Shown: positions 11,210-24,819 of the stretch, one piece after another
Layout of the letters: every line of letters starts with the position of its first letter
How positions within the stretch are numbered: the stretch's first letter is position 1
From: Vanilla planifolia
Taxonomy: Eukaryota > Streptophyta > Magnoliopsida > Asparagales > Orchidaceae
Reading direction: 5' to 3'
Length of the DNA stretch: 64,000 bases
Assembly: GCA_023846275.1 (NCBI GenBank)
Contig: JAIUJO010000072.1
Coordinates: 2,298,599-2,362,598 of the forward strand
Position numbers and translations under genes: made by a program
The notes under the pieces: model-generated
What the model was told of the DNA's origin: nothing
Seen by the model: the letters and a program-made list of their open reading frames with translations, nothing else
The model's database searches: none

Positions 11210-12715
11210 GCTATAATAAGAAAATTAATAAAATGTCAAAACATAATGGGTTGCCACAGTGAACCGCAACTGTTTCAGGGTGCCTACATAAGAAAAAATA
11301 AATATGCCAAAGCTATGTTGGATACCTTATTGCATCGCATCTCCATAAATCAAACCGAACAAATGCATTTCTTTGCTGCTCGCCCAGGAAAGTAATTCCA
11401 AAACACAACAAGCATCGATGAACCACGTTAACAAAGAGTAGCTGTGACTGCATAAATACATATAAGCAAAAAACATTTATGCATTCCAACAATGTGTGAC
11501 AAAAAATGTGAACTTACTACATTATGAATTCCTAAATTGAGGGATTAATGTGCACCATCTGATCACACATTTTCAAGAACAAACGATCACTATCTTATTT
11601 TATCATTCAAACCAATCATCCTGTAAGTTGTCCAATCTCACTGAGTTGCCATTACATGGTCTGTGTTTCCTCCACTTGCCAAGTTAAATCCTATCATCAT
11701 ATTTTGATTCTGACCTAACAGACCTAATAAATTTCATATATATCAAGGCACAGATTCGACTGTGTCTGTCCTATCACTTAATTTGAATAATCAAACAAGT
11801 GTGAAGCATTCCGATTGAACAAAAACTGTGCATCAGCTATTTTAGCCTTTATTTTGAGTCGTTGGGTAATTTTTATATTTATTTCCTTTAAAAAATATTA
11901 TGAAAGCTGCAAAAATTCTAACGGCTAAATTGGGTGTTTGGTAATTCTATTAGATGTTACAAATTGCATGTAAATAGGAGATTTTTGTACTAAGATAAGA
12001 ACAAAAAAATTTTATATGATGCCAAAAAAATAATATAGAAGTTAGGTGCTCGTTTCAATCGTCATTTTCATATGCTGCCTTTCTATTCACTCTTCAAACT
12101 TCTAAAATTCTTTTTTATATAAAATAAGCTAAATTATTGATTTTTCTAGTATTTAATTCATTTAATTAATATACTTGTGTCTCTTTAATGATTTCATCAA
12201 TCGAAAGATTTTTATTGCACCAATTTAGATTTAATGTCTTTGGATGCCTTTCTTAATTTTCAATTTCATTTTATTATAAAGCACTAGTAGTATGTGTCAT
12301 TTATTTCATTGCAAGACCATAATAGCCCATCTAATTTGTCTCTTTATTAAGAGGGATTAGCCTCCCCATCTTTTGATGAAAGGCTAACATTGTGTTATGT
12401 TTTTCAATTTTTCTTGGGTTAGACATAAGCATTTTTTATAAGTCGATCCACGTAAAAATCAATTGTGTGCATTGTTAACTATTGTTTATTTTTCAAGTAC
12501 ATGTGTTTTAAAAAACTTAATATGTTTTCAAAATAAAATAAAAAATTGTAGAAAATCACATTATAACCTTCTCAAACTTTATTAAAAATTATTAAAACAT
12601 ATTTTTTGAAATATTTTTTAATAAATCAAAATTTTATAAATAGAACATCAACCCTACATTACAAAAACTCACTTGAAATATCTTATTTAAATTAATTATC
12701 TTTCGTAAGAAAAAG
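11210..12715 (+). repeat. L module copy 2 (decayed LTR-like segment)
   Basis: L copy with the opening GGTTGCCACAGTGAACCGCAA block, a TAAATAGGAGATTTTTGTAC block near 11,972 and the LTR-like CTTGGGTTAGACATAAGC block near 12,412. It ends at the start of a largely deleted A module. Confidence 0.75.
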
Positions 12716-13181
12716 GAGTGGTATAAAATATATAGTAATTTAATAATATATAATATTTGATGATAATAAATATAAAAAATATTTTATGTTTATTGTTATT
12801 CTAGAATATTACAAATATTTAATTTTTTTAGACTATTTATAAAATAATAATTTATTTTTTAACATTCTAAAATATATTTATTCTATATTTAGAAATTTAT
12901 AAAATAAAAATAATATCTTACCACAAACATTAATTAATTCTCATTTATTTTATTTAGTAAAATTATTTTTTCTTAATAAAAAAATAATTAATATTAATAT
13001 TTTATTGTAATATATGATGTAACATTTTTCTATTATATTAAATTATTAGTAATATTGAAAAGTTAATTTTAAAAATTGATTACAAAAATTTAATTATAAA
13101 CTATAATTTTTAATAATTTTTTTAAATTATATTATTATAAAAGGTAATTGTCATTCATTAGAAGAAAATATTACGAAAAAA

Positions 13182-13297
13182 TATGAGCAATAATACGAAT
13201 TTTGAAGAAGTCACAGCCCAACACTATTTGTCCAAGCATGTTTAACTTTTGATTCTATCGATATCAAGTGTTGTAATGATAGTGTGATCGAACATGC
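13182..13297 (-). pseudogene. 5S rRNA-derived core, type B
   Basis: Complement of 5S rRNA: GAAGTCACAGCCCAACACTA, CCAAGCATGTTTAACTTTTG, ATATCAAGTG and TAGTGTGATCGAACATGC in 5S order. An A-run (GAAAAAATATG) directly left of it is the terminator position on the 5S strand. Confidence 0.82.
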
Positions 13298-14510
13298 ATA
13301 CAAAAAAAAAAAATTAAGGATTGTAATTTTTATTTCGAAGGTATTAAACAATTTTTGAAATTTTCTAAATTATTAAACATATAAACTTTTAAAGGAAGTT
13401 TTTTATTTTTATATATATTGTAATATATTATTAAATCAATAATTTAATTTTATGAAACACATAAAAAGTTACATAAATTCTCATTTTTGATAACAATGGC
13501 ATTAATAGATAAGAATTTTTTCCATTATATTATCATTCTTATAAATAAAAAATTAAATTATATAATAAATATAAATAATAAAAAATATATTTATATATTT
13601 AAAAAATTTATGTATTTGACTATGTCATATAAGAGATCTCATAAATATTATTAATTGGTTAATTAGAAGGGAGATAATGGAGATGGAGATAATTGTTTTC
13701 TAAAAGAGAGATATTAAATGATTAAAAAACGAAAAACATATAAAAAAATCACAATAGCAAGAGTTGAGGGATGATTTATTTAATAAGGAAAGAAAAAAAA
13801 GAACTTAAAAGAGATCAAGAGAATAAATAGAAAAGTTAAAGAGAAAGAAATGAGAAAAAAGATATGAATAATAAAAAGAAAGAGAAAATTAAGAAAATAA
13901 GGTCATAAAAAATGAATAGATAAATAAGAGAATGCTAGTAAGTGAGAAGAAAGTGAGTGAATTCTAGAGATATTAAGATAAAGAAAAAATGTGGTAAAAT
14001 CTTACAATTAAATTTAAAATATTTATTAAATATTACAATTAATCATATAGAAACTTTAATAGCAAAAAATATAGAAACTACCAGAGGTCAATTATTATTT
14101 TTGAATATTACAATTATTTAATGAATATTTTGATGATTTATTATATATTTATTTTATTGTACATAAAATTAATTGAATAATAAATATTATAATTACTCTA
14201 ATATATTATCGTTTTACGATGTAGTATAGTTATTAAAAATAAATAATATTTAACAACAATTTTACAACTTTAGATTTTTATTATTTTATAATGTAATATT
14301 AAACTATATTAAGTTATCATTTTATTATATGATACGATGAGTCATCTTTATTCTTACATAAATTTGACAAAAATGTTATAAATATTTTTTTAAAAATTAA
14401 TCTTAGAAATGGTATTTATAAACTATAAATTATAATCACAAAATTTTTTAAAATTAACATTTTTTAATAGTTAATTATCAATAATAAGGAAAATAAATTC
14501 TATGAAAAAA

Positions 14511-14625
14511 TATGGTAACAATACTCTCAATGGGACAACAATCCCAAAACTTCTCTCCCCAAGCAAGATTATCATTAGTGTGCCAATGAGATCTAGTGCT
14601 ACAATGCTATGGTGGTTGCATATGT
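14511..14625 (-). pseudogene. 5S rRNA-derived core, type C (C/E fusion module)
   Basis: Complement of 5S rRNA with type C changes (CAAGCAAGATTATC, CCAATGAGATCTAGTGCT). Box C is damaged (GGGACAACAATCCC for GAGGTCACCCATCC). Preceded on the left by GAAAAAATATG. Confidence 0.8.
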
Positions 14626-15109
14626 ATAAAAAAGAAAAATAATTGTTGTGTGATCTTTATCTTGAAACTAATGAATCAAAATGTATTACACTAATAATAT
14701 TTTATTTATGTCAAATAAAAAAATTACATAGAAATTTTTTAATAATAAAATCTGTATTTTTCATACATATGATATATTAAAATATGCAATATAAGCGATT
14801 TCTTAAATAATATTAATTTATTGGCTAAGAATAGATAATAGAATCACAGATGACTATTCTATAAAAGAGAAATCATGGACTTACAAGAGCAAAATTATAG
14901 AAAAATAATAATAGAGAGAGATGAGACAAGATTTATTGAAGAAATAAATAAAAGACAAAACATAAATAATATAGAGAGAATAAATAAATGAGTAAAAAAT
15001 GACAAAATAGGAAAGTATAGAGTGAGAGAGAAAAAATATAAAGAGATAGAGAATAAAGGCAAAAATAAAAATGAAGTTATAAGAAAAAAAAATAGGAAAC
15101 ATAAAAACA

Positions 15110-16490
15110 TAATAGGTTGCTATATCGAACTGCAACTATTTCAGGTTGTCTACCTAACAAAAAATAAATATTCCAACGCTAAATTTCTTACCTGATTGCA
15201 TCGCATCTCCTTAAATCCAGCCAAACAAATGCCTTTCATTGCTACTCACTTTAGAAAGCAATTCCAAAAACACTAAAAGCTTTGATGAAGCAAGATAACA
15301 AAGAGTAAGTGTGATTGCACAAATAACTATAAGCAAAATGGTATTATGCATTCGAGTAATGTGGGACAAAAAAGATGAACTTATCTACATAGTGAATTTT
15401 TGAATTATGGGATTAATGTACACCGTTTGATCGCATATTTTTCGAGATCAAACAATCACCACCTTATTTTATAATTCATAATGGTAATTCTATCAGCTAT
15501 ATGATTGCAATGAGTCGCCATCGCATGGTCTGTATTTCCTCTACTTGGCAAGTTAAATCCTATCGTGAAAGCATTCTGATCAAACGACTACTACGCAATG
15601 ACTATTTTAGCAATTATTTCGAGCTGTTAGAGAGTTTTTTATTTATTTCCTAAATACAATATTAAAAAGCTACGAAACTTCTAATGGCTAAATTGGGTGT
15701 TTGGTAATTCTATTAGAAGCTACAAATTTTGTATAAATGATACATTTTTGTATGAAGATAAGAAGAACAATTTTTATATGATGCCAAGAAAATATTAAAG
15801 CCATTAGCTGCACATTTCCATTGTCATTTTCATATGATGCTTATTTATTCACTCATCAAAGTATTAAAATTCTTTTCTATGTCAAATAAGCAAAATAAAT
15901 AATTTTTTGTAGTATTTAATTAATTTAATTAAGATACTTGTGACTCTTTAAGGATTTAATCAAGCTGAGGATTTTTGTTATATTAATTTAAATTTTATGT
16001 TGCCAAATATTTTTCTTTTTTTTCAATTTTTTGTTATAAAACACTAGTAGCATGTGTCATTTATTTCATTGTAAGATCATAATAGTCTGTCTCATTTATC
16101 TTTTTGTTGTGAGGGCTTAACCTCACTACCTTTTGTTGAAAGACTTATATTATGTTGTGTTATCTCAATTTTGCTTGGGTTGGATATAAGCTTTTTTTAA
16201 GTTGATCCATGTAAAATCATTTGTGTACATTCTTAATTATTATTTAATTTTTAGTTACATGGCTTTTAAAAAAACTTAATATTTTTTTAAATTAAATTGA
16301 AAAATTATAGAAAATCACATTAAAATTTTTTTTAAACTTTATTAAAAATTATTAAAAATACTTTTTTGAAGTATTTTGTAATAAATAAAAATTTTATTCA
16401 TAGAACATCAACCCTCTATAACTGAACCTCACAAGAAATATTTTATTAAAATTAATTATCTTTCGTGACAAAAATGAGAGTTATGAAAGC
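15110..16490 (+). repeat. L module copy 3 (decayed LTR-like segment)
   Basis: Closest by eye to L copy 1, sharing its opening AGGTTGCTATA block and TAGCCTCACTACC-like variants. The LTR-like block GCTTGGGTTGGATATAAGC lies near 16,171. The TATA-like site is degraded (TATAAATGATACA near 15,738). Confidence 0.75.
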
Positions 16491-17556
16491 ATGTGTAAGT
16501 TACAATATTAAAATATTATTTATATAAGATAAATAAAAATTAAATAAACTATTACTTTTGATAATAGTGATGTTAATACTCTAGAATTGCCTTAATTATG
16601 TTATCACTATTATAAATAAAAATAAAATAACTTAGTAATTATAAATAATATAATATATATTTATCATAAATATGATATATTAGAATATGCAACACAATGC
16701 ACTTCTTTAATACTGATAATTGATAAGAAAAAAAAGAATAATGAAGGCAGAGATAACTACTATGTAAGATAGAGAAAGTCATTGATTGGTAAGAGTAAAA
16801 TAAAGAGAAAAATTAAGATAGAGAGAGATGAGAGATGATTTAATAAAAAAGTGAGAACATGAAAAAGATAGTAAGAATAAATAAAAATGAAAGAGAGAGA
16901 AATGGCAATGTAAAGAATGATAATGTAGGGAGAGAGGATAAGAAAAACTTTAAGATATTAAGAATATAGAGAAAAATAAGAGAATGACAATAAGAGAGGA
17001 GAAAATAAGAGAATTTAAGAGATATTGAGATGAATGGAAAATAATGAGAGAAATAATCAAATAAATGTTAAACATAAATAATTAAACTTATAATATTTAT
17101 AATATATAATATGTTAATCATATATAACATTTGATAATAATAAATTTTAAAAACTATTTTATCTTTATTATTGTCGTAGAATATTACAAATATTTAAAAT
17201 TATTCTTACTATTTATAAAATAATACTTTATTTTCTAATATTCAATATTATCATATTTCTATATTTAAAAATTTATCATATAAAAAATATTTACTACTTC
17301 AAATATTAATTATTTCTCATTTATTATATTCAATAAAATTAATTTTCTTAATAATAAACTAAATTAATGTTAGTATTTTATTACATTGTATGATGTGCAA
17401 TATTTTTTTATTATATTAAATAAACATTAATATTAAAAATTATTTTAATCACTTATTGACAAAAATTTAATAATAAAGTATTATTTATAATAATTATATT
17501 TTAAATTATATTATTATAAAAACTTATTTTCATTCATTAGAAAAACATTAAGAAAA

Positions 17557-17677
17557 ATCGGAGCAACAGTACGAGTTTTTGGGAGGTCACTTTTCCCAAA
17601 ACTATGCTTGTCTAAGTATTCTTAACTTTGGAGTTCTATCAATATCGAGTGCTATATTGCTAGTGTGGTCAGAAATA
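17557..17677 (-). pseudogene. 5S rRNA-derived core, type B
   Basis: Complement of 5S rRNA with GGGAGGTCAC (box C region), CTTAACTTTGGAGTTCTATC and the B-type CAATATCGAGTGCTATATTG, then CTAGTGTGGTC near the 5S start. AAGTATTC replaces AAGCATGC. Confidence 0.82.
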
Positions 17678-19762
17678 CATACAAACAAAAAAAAATTAAA
17701 AGAATGTGATTATTTTTAGGTGTTGCATTATTTTTAAAATTTTCTAAATTATTAAGAATATTAACTTTTAAAAAATTTTCATTTTTATATATGTTATAAT
17801 ATGTTATGATATCAATATTTTAATTGTATGAAATAAATAAAAATTTATGCAAACTATCATTTATGATGACATTAACATTAGAGAAGAATTTCTTCCATTA
17901 TATTATCATTCTTGTAAATATAAAAAAAATTATGTGACACATATAAATAATAAAAAATATATATTTTTCAAAAATATTATATATTAGACACATCACATAA
18001 GAGACCTCTGATATATTATTAATTGAATAACTAAAAGGGAGATAGTTGAGATGGAGATAATTATTTTCTAGAAGAGAGAAAGTCAATGATTAAATAGAGA
18101 AAAATAGATAGAAAAAAATTAATGGAGAAAGATGAGAGATTATTTAAAAAAAAAGAAAAGAGAGAACTTAAAAGAGATTGAGAGAATAAATAAAAAAAGG
18201 TAAAGGGAGAGAAATTAGAAAGAAGAGATGAATGAGAAAGAGAAAGAAATAAATGAGAAAATAAGGCGATAAATAATGAATAGACAAATAAGAGAATGAT
18301 AATTGGTGAGAGGTGAAATTGACTAAATTATAGAGCTATTGAGTAAAGAAAAAAAGGAGAAAAAATTAGATAAAAGTAAAACCTTAATAATTAAACGTAT
18401 AATATTTACTAAATATTAGAAGTTAATCATATATAATGATTAATAGCAAAGAAATATAGAAAATATCTTAGGTCTATAATTATTTAGGAATATTACACAT
18501 ATTTGATGAATATTTTGTCTGTTTAATTAATATTATTTTTATTATGCCTAAAATAATAAAATTAATTAAATAATAAAGATATAATTATTATAATATATTA
18601 TCTTTTTGTCATATAGTATACTTATTAAAAATAAATAATATATATCACTAAAAAATATATTAGATTTTATAAATCATAACGTATTATAAAGATATATTTT
18701 ATTTATATCAAAAGAAACAATTTGAGTAAACTATTTTTTATAAAATATTATTAATTAATATAATTTTTTTGTTAAGTTATATTTCTTATAATTAAAAAAA
18801 GTAAACTGCATTAACAATAAATAAATAGAATATAGTTTTTTTACAAATATAATACATTAAACAATGATATGCAAGAGATTTTAAAAATATATTTAGTCTA
18901 TGTTCTTAGGAAGATATAATAGAAATAAAGATAATTATTTAAAAAGAGAGAAAAAATCATAGATTCATAAGAGCATCATAAAGAAGAAAATAATAATAGA
19001 GACATAGGAAATAACTTAATGAAGGAAAAAATATAATAGAGACCATAAAAGAGATAAAGAGAATAAATAAAATAATAAAAAAGAAAGAAATAAGAAATAA
19101 AGATTGATAGAGTAGACAGATGCCAAGAAGATTGTAAGGATATAAATAATAAAGAGACAAATAAATAGAATGACAATAATATTGGGAAGTAAGTGAGAAT
19201 ATATTAGACATTAAGATAAAAAAAAAATCTAAAAAATAATTTAAAAATAGTTACATTTTGATAACTAAAGTTATAATATTCATTAAATATAAAGTATAAA
19301 TCATGTATAACAATCATTTATTTTAAAATGCAAAAAGAATTAGAGGTTCATTATTTTATTGGAATATTAAAAGTTTTTGACTATTAATTTGATATAAATA
19401 TATTTATACTTAAAAATAAAAAACTTAATTGGATAATAAATAATATAATTATTGTAATAGGTTATCCCTCTTTTATAAAACATATATAATGCTATTAAAA
19501 ATATTTTAGATTTCTTATTATTTATAATATAATGTTATTGTATTTAAAAAATCTATACAAACCATATATATACTATCATAAACTAAAATTAATTCTTATT
19601 TATAATAATTATATTAAGTATACAATAAATTTATTAAATTATTATTAAATGTTAATCACTAAAATAATAATTATAAATTATCTTTTTAATTATTAATTTT
19701 TTTTATGTTAACAAGTTATTAAAATTAATTGTTGCTCAATTAAAAATTATTCTATGAAAAAA

Positions 19763-19876
19763 TATGCTCAACATGAGAACTTCTCATGAGGCCACCCATC
19801 CAAGTAAAACTCTTAAGAATCTTAACCTTGGTGCTCTAGTTAGATCCAACATAATAGTCTTGTATGGGGGCACATG
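19763..19876 (-). pseudogene. 5S rRNA-derived core, type D
   Basis: Complement of 5S rRNA with GAACTTCTCATGAGGCCACC and the type D change AAGAATCTTAACC in the A box region, then CTCTAGTTAGATCCAA. The 5' end reads GTATGGGGGCACATGC. GAAAAAATATG lies directly left of it. Confidence 0.8.
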
Positions 19877-20900
19877 CATGCAAAATAAAAATTATCATAG
19901 TTGTGTGATTATTGTAGTTACAATAATTAATCATTTTAAAAATAATCTAAATTTCAAAAAAAAAAAATATATATATTTTAAAAAATTATTCTTATGATAT
20001 ATATGATAATATATTCTAACATTAATATTTTATTTAAATAAAATGAATAAAAAATAATTACATAAACTAATATTTTTAAAAAGGTTCTTATTAATATATA
20101 ATATTTTCTCTTAATATATTATCATTCTTATAAAAAATAAATTATATTAAAAAATAAATAATAAAATATGTAATTATCATTAATATTTATATTAAACTAT
20201 GTAATATGAGAGATTTCATATTTTGTTTTAGTTCATGAACATAGAAAAAGATAATGGAGACATAAATAATTATTTTTTAAGGGCAAAAAGCTACAGATTG
20301 AAAAGAGTAAAATAAAAAGAAAAATAATAATTTTGATTGATGAGAGAATATTTCATGAAAATGATAATAAAAGTGATAACACATAAGAGATATAGGAAAA
20401 AAATAAAAAATGGGCAAAAAAGAGAAATAAGAAATTAATCATTAATGTTGGAGAAAGTGGTGAAGAAGAATATTAGGATATATAGAATTAAGAGACAAAA
20501 GGGAATGATTGTAGAAATGAAAAAGGAGTGTGTGAATATTAGAGTTACTGAGATAAAAAAACAAAGTGAGAGAAATAATTAAATAAAAGTTAAATGTTAA
20601 TAAAAATTATAATATTTCTAAAATATAAATTGTTAATCTTATATAATATTTAATACTAAGAAAATCATAAAAAAATTTGACGTTTATTATTAGTTTAGAG
20701 TAGTACGAATATTTAAGATTTTTTTTTTCTATAAACTTAATTATTTTTTATCTCTAATATTCTATAATATAATATTTGCATATTTTAAAAATTAAATACA
20801 CATCATATATATGTTATTATAAACATAAATAATTTCTAATTTATTTTAATTCATATAATTTAATTTTTTATGTTTTAACTAAATTTAAATATTATTTTAT

Positions 20901-20958
20901 TATATGAAATGATGTCTTATATTTATTATTATATGAAATGATGTCTTATATTTATTAT
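20901..20958. repeat. 29-bp tandem duplication in a D spacer
   Basis: TATATGAAATGATGTCTTAT and the bases after it recur at spacing 29 (20,901 and 20,930). Other D spacers carry a single copy, so this is a private slippage duplication. Confidence 0.8.
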
Positions 20959-21108
20959 TATATAAATTTGATAATAATTTTAAAAAGTTGTTTTCAAAAA
21001 GGTTATCATTATAATAAAGTACAAATTATCATTTATATTAATTCGTATATATTATAATATTATAGAAATTTATTTTCATTCATTACAAAAAAGAAAGTTA
21101 CGAAAAAA

Positions 21109-21228
21109 CATGTGCAACCCTCAAATGTCTAAAAATTTCACCAATCACTATACCACTATCCCCAAAGCATGCTTAACTTTTGTGTTATAATGAGATCTAT
21201 TGTTAAAATGCTGGTTTGGTTGAACATG
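21109..21228 (-). pseudogene. 5S rRNA-derived core, type E
   Basis: Complement of 5S rRNA. The box C region is poorly kept (AATTTCACCAATCAC), while CCCCAAAGCATGCTTAACTT and TAATGAGATCTATTG are clear. It ends in the E-type CTGGTTTGGTTGAACATGC. Confidence 0.82.
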
Positions 21229-21949
21229 CTCACAAAAAATAATCATAGTTGTGTGATTATTTATTTTATGGCAATGAATCATTTTTAAAATTCCCTAAAT
21301 TATCAAGCCTATACACTTTTAAATAAGGTTTATGCTTGTTATATACATCTTAATATTTTATAATATATATTTTTTAAATTTAAATGTTATTAATAACCAA
21401 CTATATTAACTATTATTTTTAAAAAATTGATAATTCTAAATAAATGTTTTTAGTTATGTTTTTATTCTTATAAATTAAAAAAATTAAATTTCATAATAAA
21501 TAATTAAAATTAAATATCTAATTTTGATATATATATATATAATATTAAACAATGAAAGACAAGAGTTTTCTTAAATATTATTAATTGATGTGCTGAAAAG
21601 AGATAATAGAGCCTTAGATGATTATTTTGTAAAAGAGAAAGTCATGGATTCATAAAAGCAAAATAGATAGAAAAATAATAAAAGAAAGAGATGAGAGAAA
21701 ATTTATTGATGAAAAGAAGTAAAGAGAGAACATAAATAAGATAGAGGGAGTAAATACATCTGTGAAAACAAAATGATAAAATAGTGAAGTATGGAGGAGT
21801 TAGAGAGAAGAAAATATAAAAAGATAGAGAATGATGACAAAATAATAATAATAATAGAAGGGCAATGAGTTGCTATTGTGAAAAAATAATAAAACATCAA
21901 AATATAACAAGTGAGAAAAAATTATTTAATAAAAACTAACCACCAAAAC

Positions 21950-23410
21950 AAAAAGCATCGCTATAGAAAACTGCAACGGTTCGAGGTTGCATACATAATA
22001 AAACGTAAATGTTCAATTTTTAAATATGATACCTGATTGCACTGCATCACCATAAATCCAACCAAAAAAAGAATTTCACCACTGCTCGCTCAAGAAAGAA
22101 ATTTTAGAACAAAGTAATCACAAGCAAACCATGTTAACAAATAGTAGTTGTCATTACATAAATAACTATATGTAGAAAACTATTATGCCTTTGAGCAATG
22201 TGGGGCAAAAAGTGGAAACATTTTGTCACAGTGAATTCCTGAATTGTGGGGTAAATGTATAGCATCTGATTCGCATTTTCGTGATCGCAAAATCACTATA
22301 GTATTTTATCATTCAAATCAGTAATTCTGATAGCTCTTTGATAGCACTAATTCGCCATCGCGTGGTCTGTATTTCCTCTACTTGCCAAGTTAAATCTTAC
22401 CATTAGATCGTGATTATCATCTAACAGACCCGATCAATTTTATATATAACAAGGCATCGATTTGATAACATCCATCTGATCACTCGGTTTGTGCGATCAA
22501 AATGTCATGGACAATTTTGATCGAACGATGACTGCAATAGCTATTTTAGATGTTATTTAAAGCCATGGGAGAGTTTGATTTTATTTATTTTCAAAATAAA
22601 ATATTACAAAAGCTGCAAAAATTCTAATGCCTGAATTAGGTGTTTGGTAATTCTATTAGACATCAAAACAAGCATCTAAATAGAAGATTTCTGTACAAAA
22701 TAAGTACATGATGCCAACAAACTATAAAAGCCTTTAACATCTTGTTTCCATAATCATTTTCATTTTCTACTTTCTATTCATCCGTCAAACTTCTGAATTT
22801 CTTCTCTTTCTCAAATAAGGTAAATTATTAATTTTTTCTATTTAATTCAGTTAAATAAGACATTTGTGCCTCTTTAATGATTTCATCATGTATAAGATTT
22901 TTTTATATTGATTTAGATTTTGTCATTGATTGTCTTTCTTTTTTTCAATTTTATTTTGTAGATAGGCACTAGTAGTAGGTCTAGTTCATTAAATTGTAAG
23001 ATCGTAGTAGTCTATCTCATTTATTGTAAGGTACTAGCAGCATGTCTAGTTTATCATACCCTTCATTCCATTAATGGCTTATATTTTGTTGTGTATAACT
23101 CATATTTTCTTGCGGTAGACATAAGCTCTTTTTATATGAGGACCCTATTGAAAATCGATTGTGTTCATTTTTAACTATTGTTTATTTTTCAATAATAAGA
23201 CTTTTAAAAATTAATATGTTTTTAAAATAAAATAAAAAATTATAGATAATCACATTAAATACATGTTGAACATTATTAAAAATTACCAATAGTAGTTTTT
23301 TGAAATAGTTTGTAATAAATAAAAATTTTATTAATAGCAATTTGACCATCTCTAACTGAACCTCACTCGAAATATCATATTAAAATTAATTATTTTTATG
23401 ATAAATAGGA
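21950..23410 (+). repeat. L module copy 4 (decayed LTR-like segment)
   Basis: L copy with AAAACTGCAACGGTTCGAGG opening, GTGGTCTGTATTTCCTCTAC near 22,362, TTTGGTAATTCTATTAGACA near 22,642, and CTTGCGGTAGACATAAGC near 23,112. It ends in GAACCTCACTCGAAATATC near 23,359. A short internal duplication of the GCACTAGTAG-type block is present near 22,967-23,050. Confidence 0.77.
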
Positions 23411-23424
23411 GTTTTATGAAAAAA

Positions 23425-23545
23425 TATGTGCAACTTGAGGACTTCCCAAGATATGATCCATCCGAATAATCCTCTAGGCAAAAGAATGTTTAACTTTTGA
23501 GTTTTTATAGAATCAAGTGTTATAATGCTAGTGTGCTCACAACAA
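23425..23545 (-). pseudogene. 5S rRNA-derived core, type A
   Basis: Complement of 5S rRNA with GTGCAACTTGAGGACTTCCC at the 5S 3' end (very close to GCAACACGAGGACTTCCC) and GTTTAACTTTTGAGTTTTTA in the A box region. GAAAAAATATG sits directly left of it. Confidence 0.86.
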
Positions 23546-24338
23546 CACATAAAAGATAAAAAAGCATAGTTGCATGATTATTATTTTGAAAATAACGAAG
23601 CTTTTAAAAGTTTCAAAATTAACCAATAATGTAATTCTAAAATTTTGATATGCTTATTATATATGTCAAACTGTATTATAATTTGAATTTTTTAATTACA
23701 TTAATACTCAATAATTTCTTTAATTATATTAAAGTTTTTGCAAATGATGAATAAAATTTCTTTATAAATATAAAAAATATAATATATAGTTATAAAAATA
23801 AAAATATATTAGACTATATAACACAAGGTATTTTTAAATATTTTTAATTAATAAGTAAAATAAAAGATAATGATGGCAAAGATGATTATTATGTAAGAGA
23901 GAGAAAGTCATGGATTGATAAGAGAGAAAGAAATAGAAAAATTAAAATAGAGAGTGATGAGCGATAATTTAGCAAAGAAAAAACATGAGAACATAGAAAA
24001 GATAAAAAGAAAAAACAAAAAATGAAAGACAGGGAAATGTGAAAGTAGAGAAGAATAGTGTTGAGAGAGAGGATAAGAAAATATTAGGATATTAAAAATA
24101 TAGAAAACAAATAAGGGAATGATAAGAGAAATTTAGAGATATTAAGATGAATACAAAAAGTAAGAGAAATAATTAAATAAAAGTTAAACATAAATAATCA
24201 AAGTTATAATATTTATAGTAAGTTAATCATATATAATATTTAATAAAAATAAAACATAAAAGCTATGTGATCTTTATTATTATTTTAGAATATCAGAAAC
24301 AATTAGAAGTTTTCTGGCTTTTAATAAAATAATATTTT

Positions 24339-24400
24339 ATTTTGTAATATTCTATAATATAATATTTTTATTTTGTAATATTCTGTAATATAATATTTTC
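24339..24400. repeat. 31-bp tandem duplication in an A spacer
   Basis: ATTTTGTAATATTCTATAAT and ATTTTGTAATATTCTGTAAT start at 24,339 and 24,370. Other A spacers have one copy. Confidence 0.75.
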
Positions 24401-24699
24401 TTTTTGAAAAATTTAAGATATAACAAATATTTAATAGGACAATCATTAATTAATTCTTATTTACTACAATTTAAAAAATTTATTTTACTTAACAATAAAC
24501 TGCAATAATGTTAAAAATTTTTTATATCACATGATGTGTCATATTGTTTATGTTATTAAATTAACAATAGTATTGCAAAATTATTTTTAAAATTTATTTA
24601 CAAAAAAGTTAACTATAAACTATAATTTATAATATCTTTTTAATATAATATTGTTATAAAACTTTATTGTCAATCATTAGAAAAAAATGTTGTAAAAAA

Positions 24700-24819
24700 T
24701 ATAAGCAATAATACTAGTTTTCAAGAGGCCACCCATCCAAAAACTGTGCTTATCTAAGCTTGCTTAACTTTGGAGTTCTATTGATATCGAGGGCTATAAT
24801 GCTGGTGTGATTGCACATG
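24700..24819 (-). pseudogene. 5S rRNA-derived core, type B
   Basis: Complement of 5S rRNA, well kept: GAGGCCACCCATCC, AAGCTTGCTTAACTTTGGAG, TCTATTGATATCGAGGGC and AATGCTGGTGTGATTGCAC in order. CTTCGGAG of 5S reads CTTTGGAG, the type B state. Confidence 0.88.

Larger units (their letters stand above)
7948..12715 (-). repeat. array unit H1: A-B-C/E-L (short higher-order repeat)
   Basis: A 4.8 kb short form of the higher-order repeat. It has A (core 7,948), B (core 9,246), a fused C/E module (core 10,630) and L (about 11,210-12,715). Purine-rich tracts lie at about 8,440-8,760, 9,720-10,000 and 10,920-11,170. The C spacer switches to E-type spacer near 10,860, so D and the C and E remainders are absent. 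Spacers between landmarks are AT-rich with no gene. Confidence 0.82.
12716..16490 (-). repeat. array unit H2: remnant A-B-C/E-L
   Basis: A 3.8 kb unit. The A module keeps only its first bases and its last 450 bp, so its 5S core and purine tract are lost by deletion near 12,725. B (core 13,182) and C/E (core 14,511) follow, with purine tracts at about 13,660-13,990 and 14,830-15,110, then L from about 15,110. The C-to-E join near 14,730-14,760 is the same as in H0 and H1. No gene seen. Confidence 0.8.
16491..23424 (-). repeat. array unit H3: A-B-C-D-E-L
   Basis: A 6.9 kb unit with all module types, but the A core (near 16,495) and C core (near 18,700) were removed by deletions that keep the spacers. 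B, D and E cores remain at 17,557, 19,763 and 21,109. Purine tracts lie at about 16,720-17,060 (A), 18,010-18,370 (B), 18,900-19,220 (C), 20,240-20,590 (D) and 21,590-21,870 (E). L occupies about 21,950-23,410. Confidence 0.8.

Noticed and set aside
19764-19997. Plus-strand 77-codon frame
   Set aside because: It lies across the antisense of a type D 5S core and its spacer and has no counterpart in other D modules.
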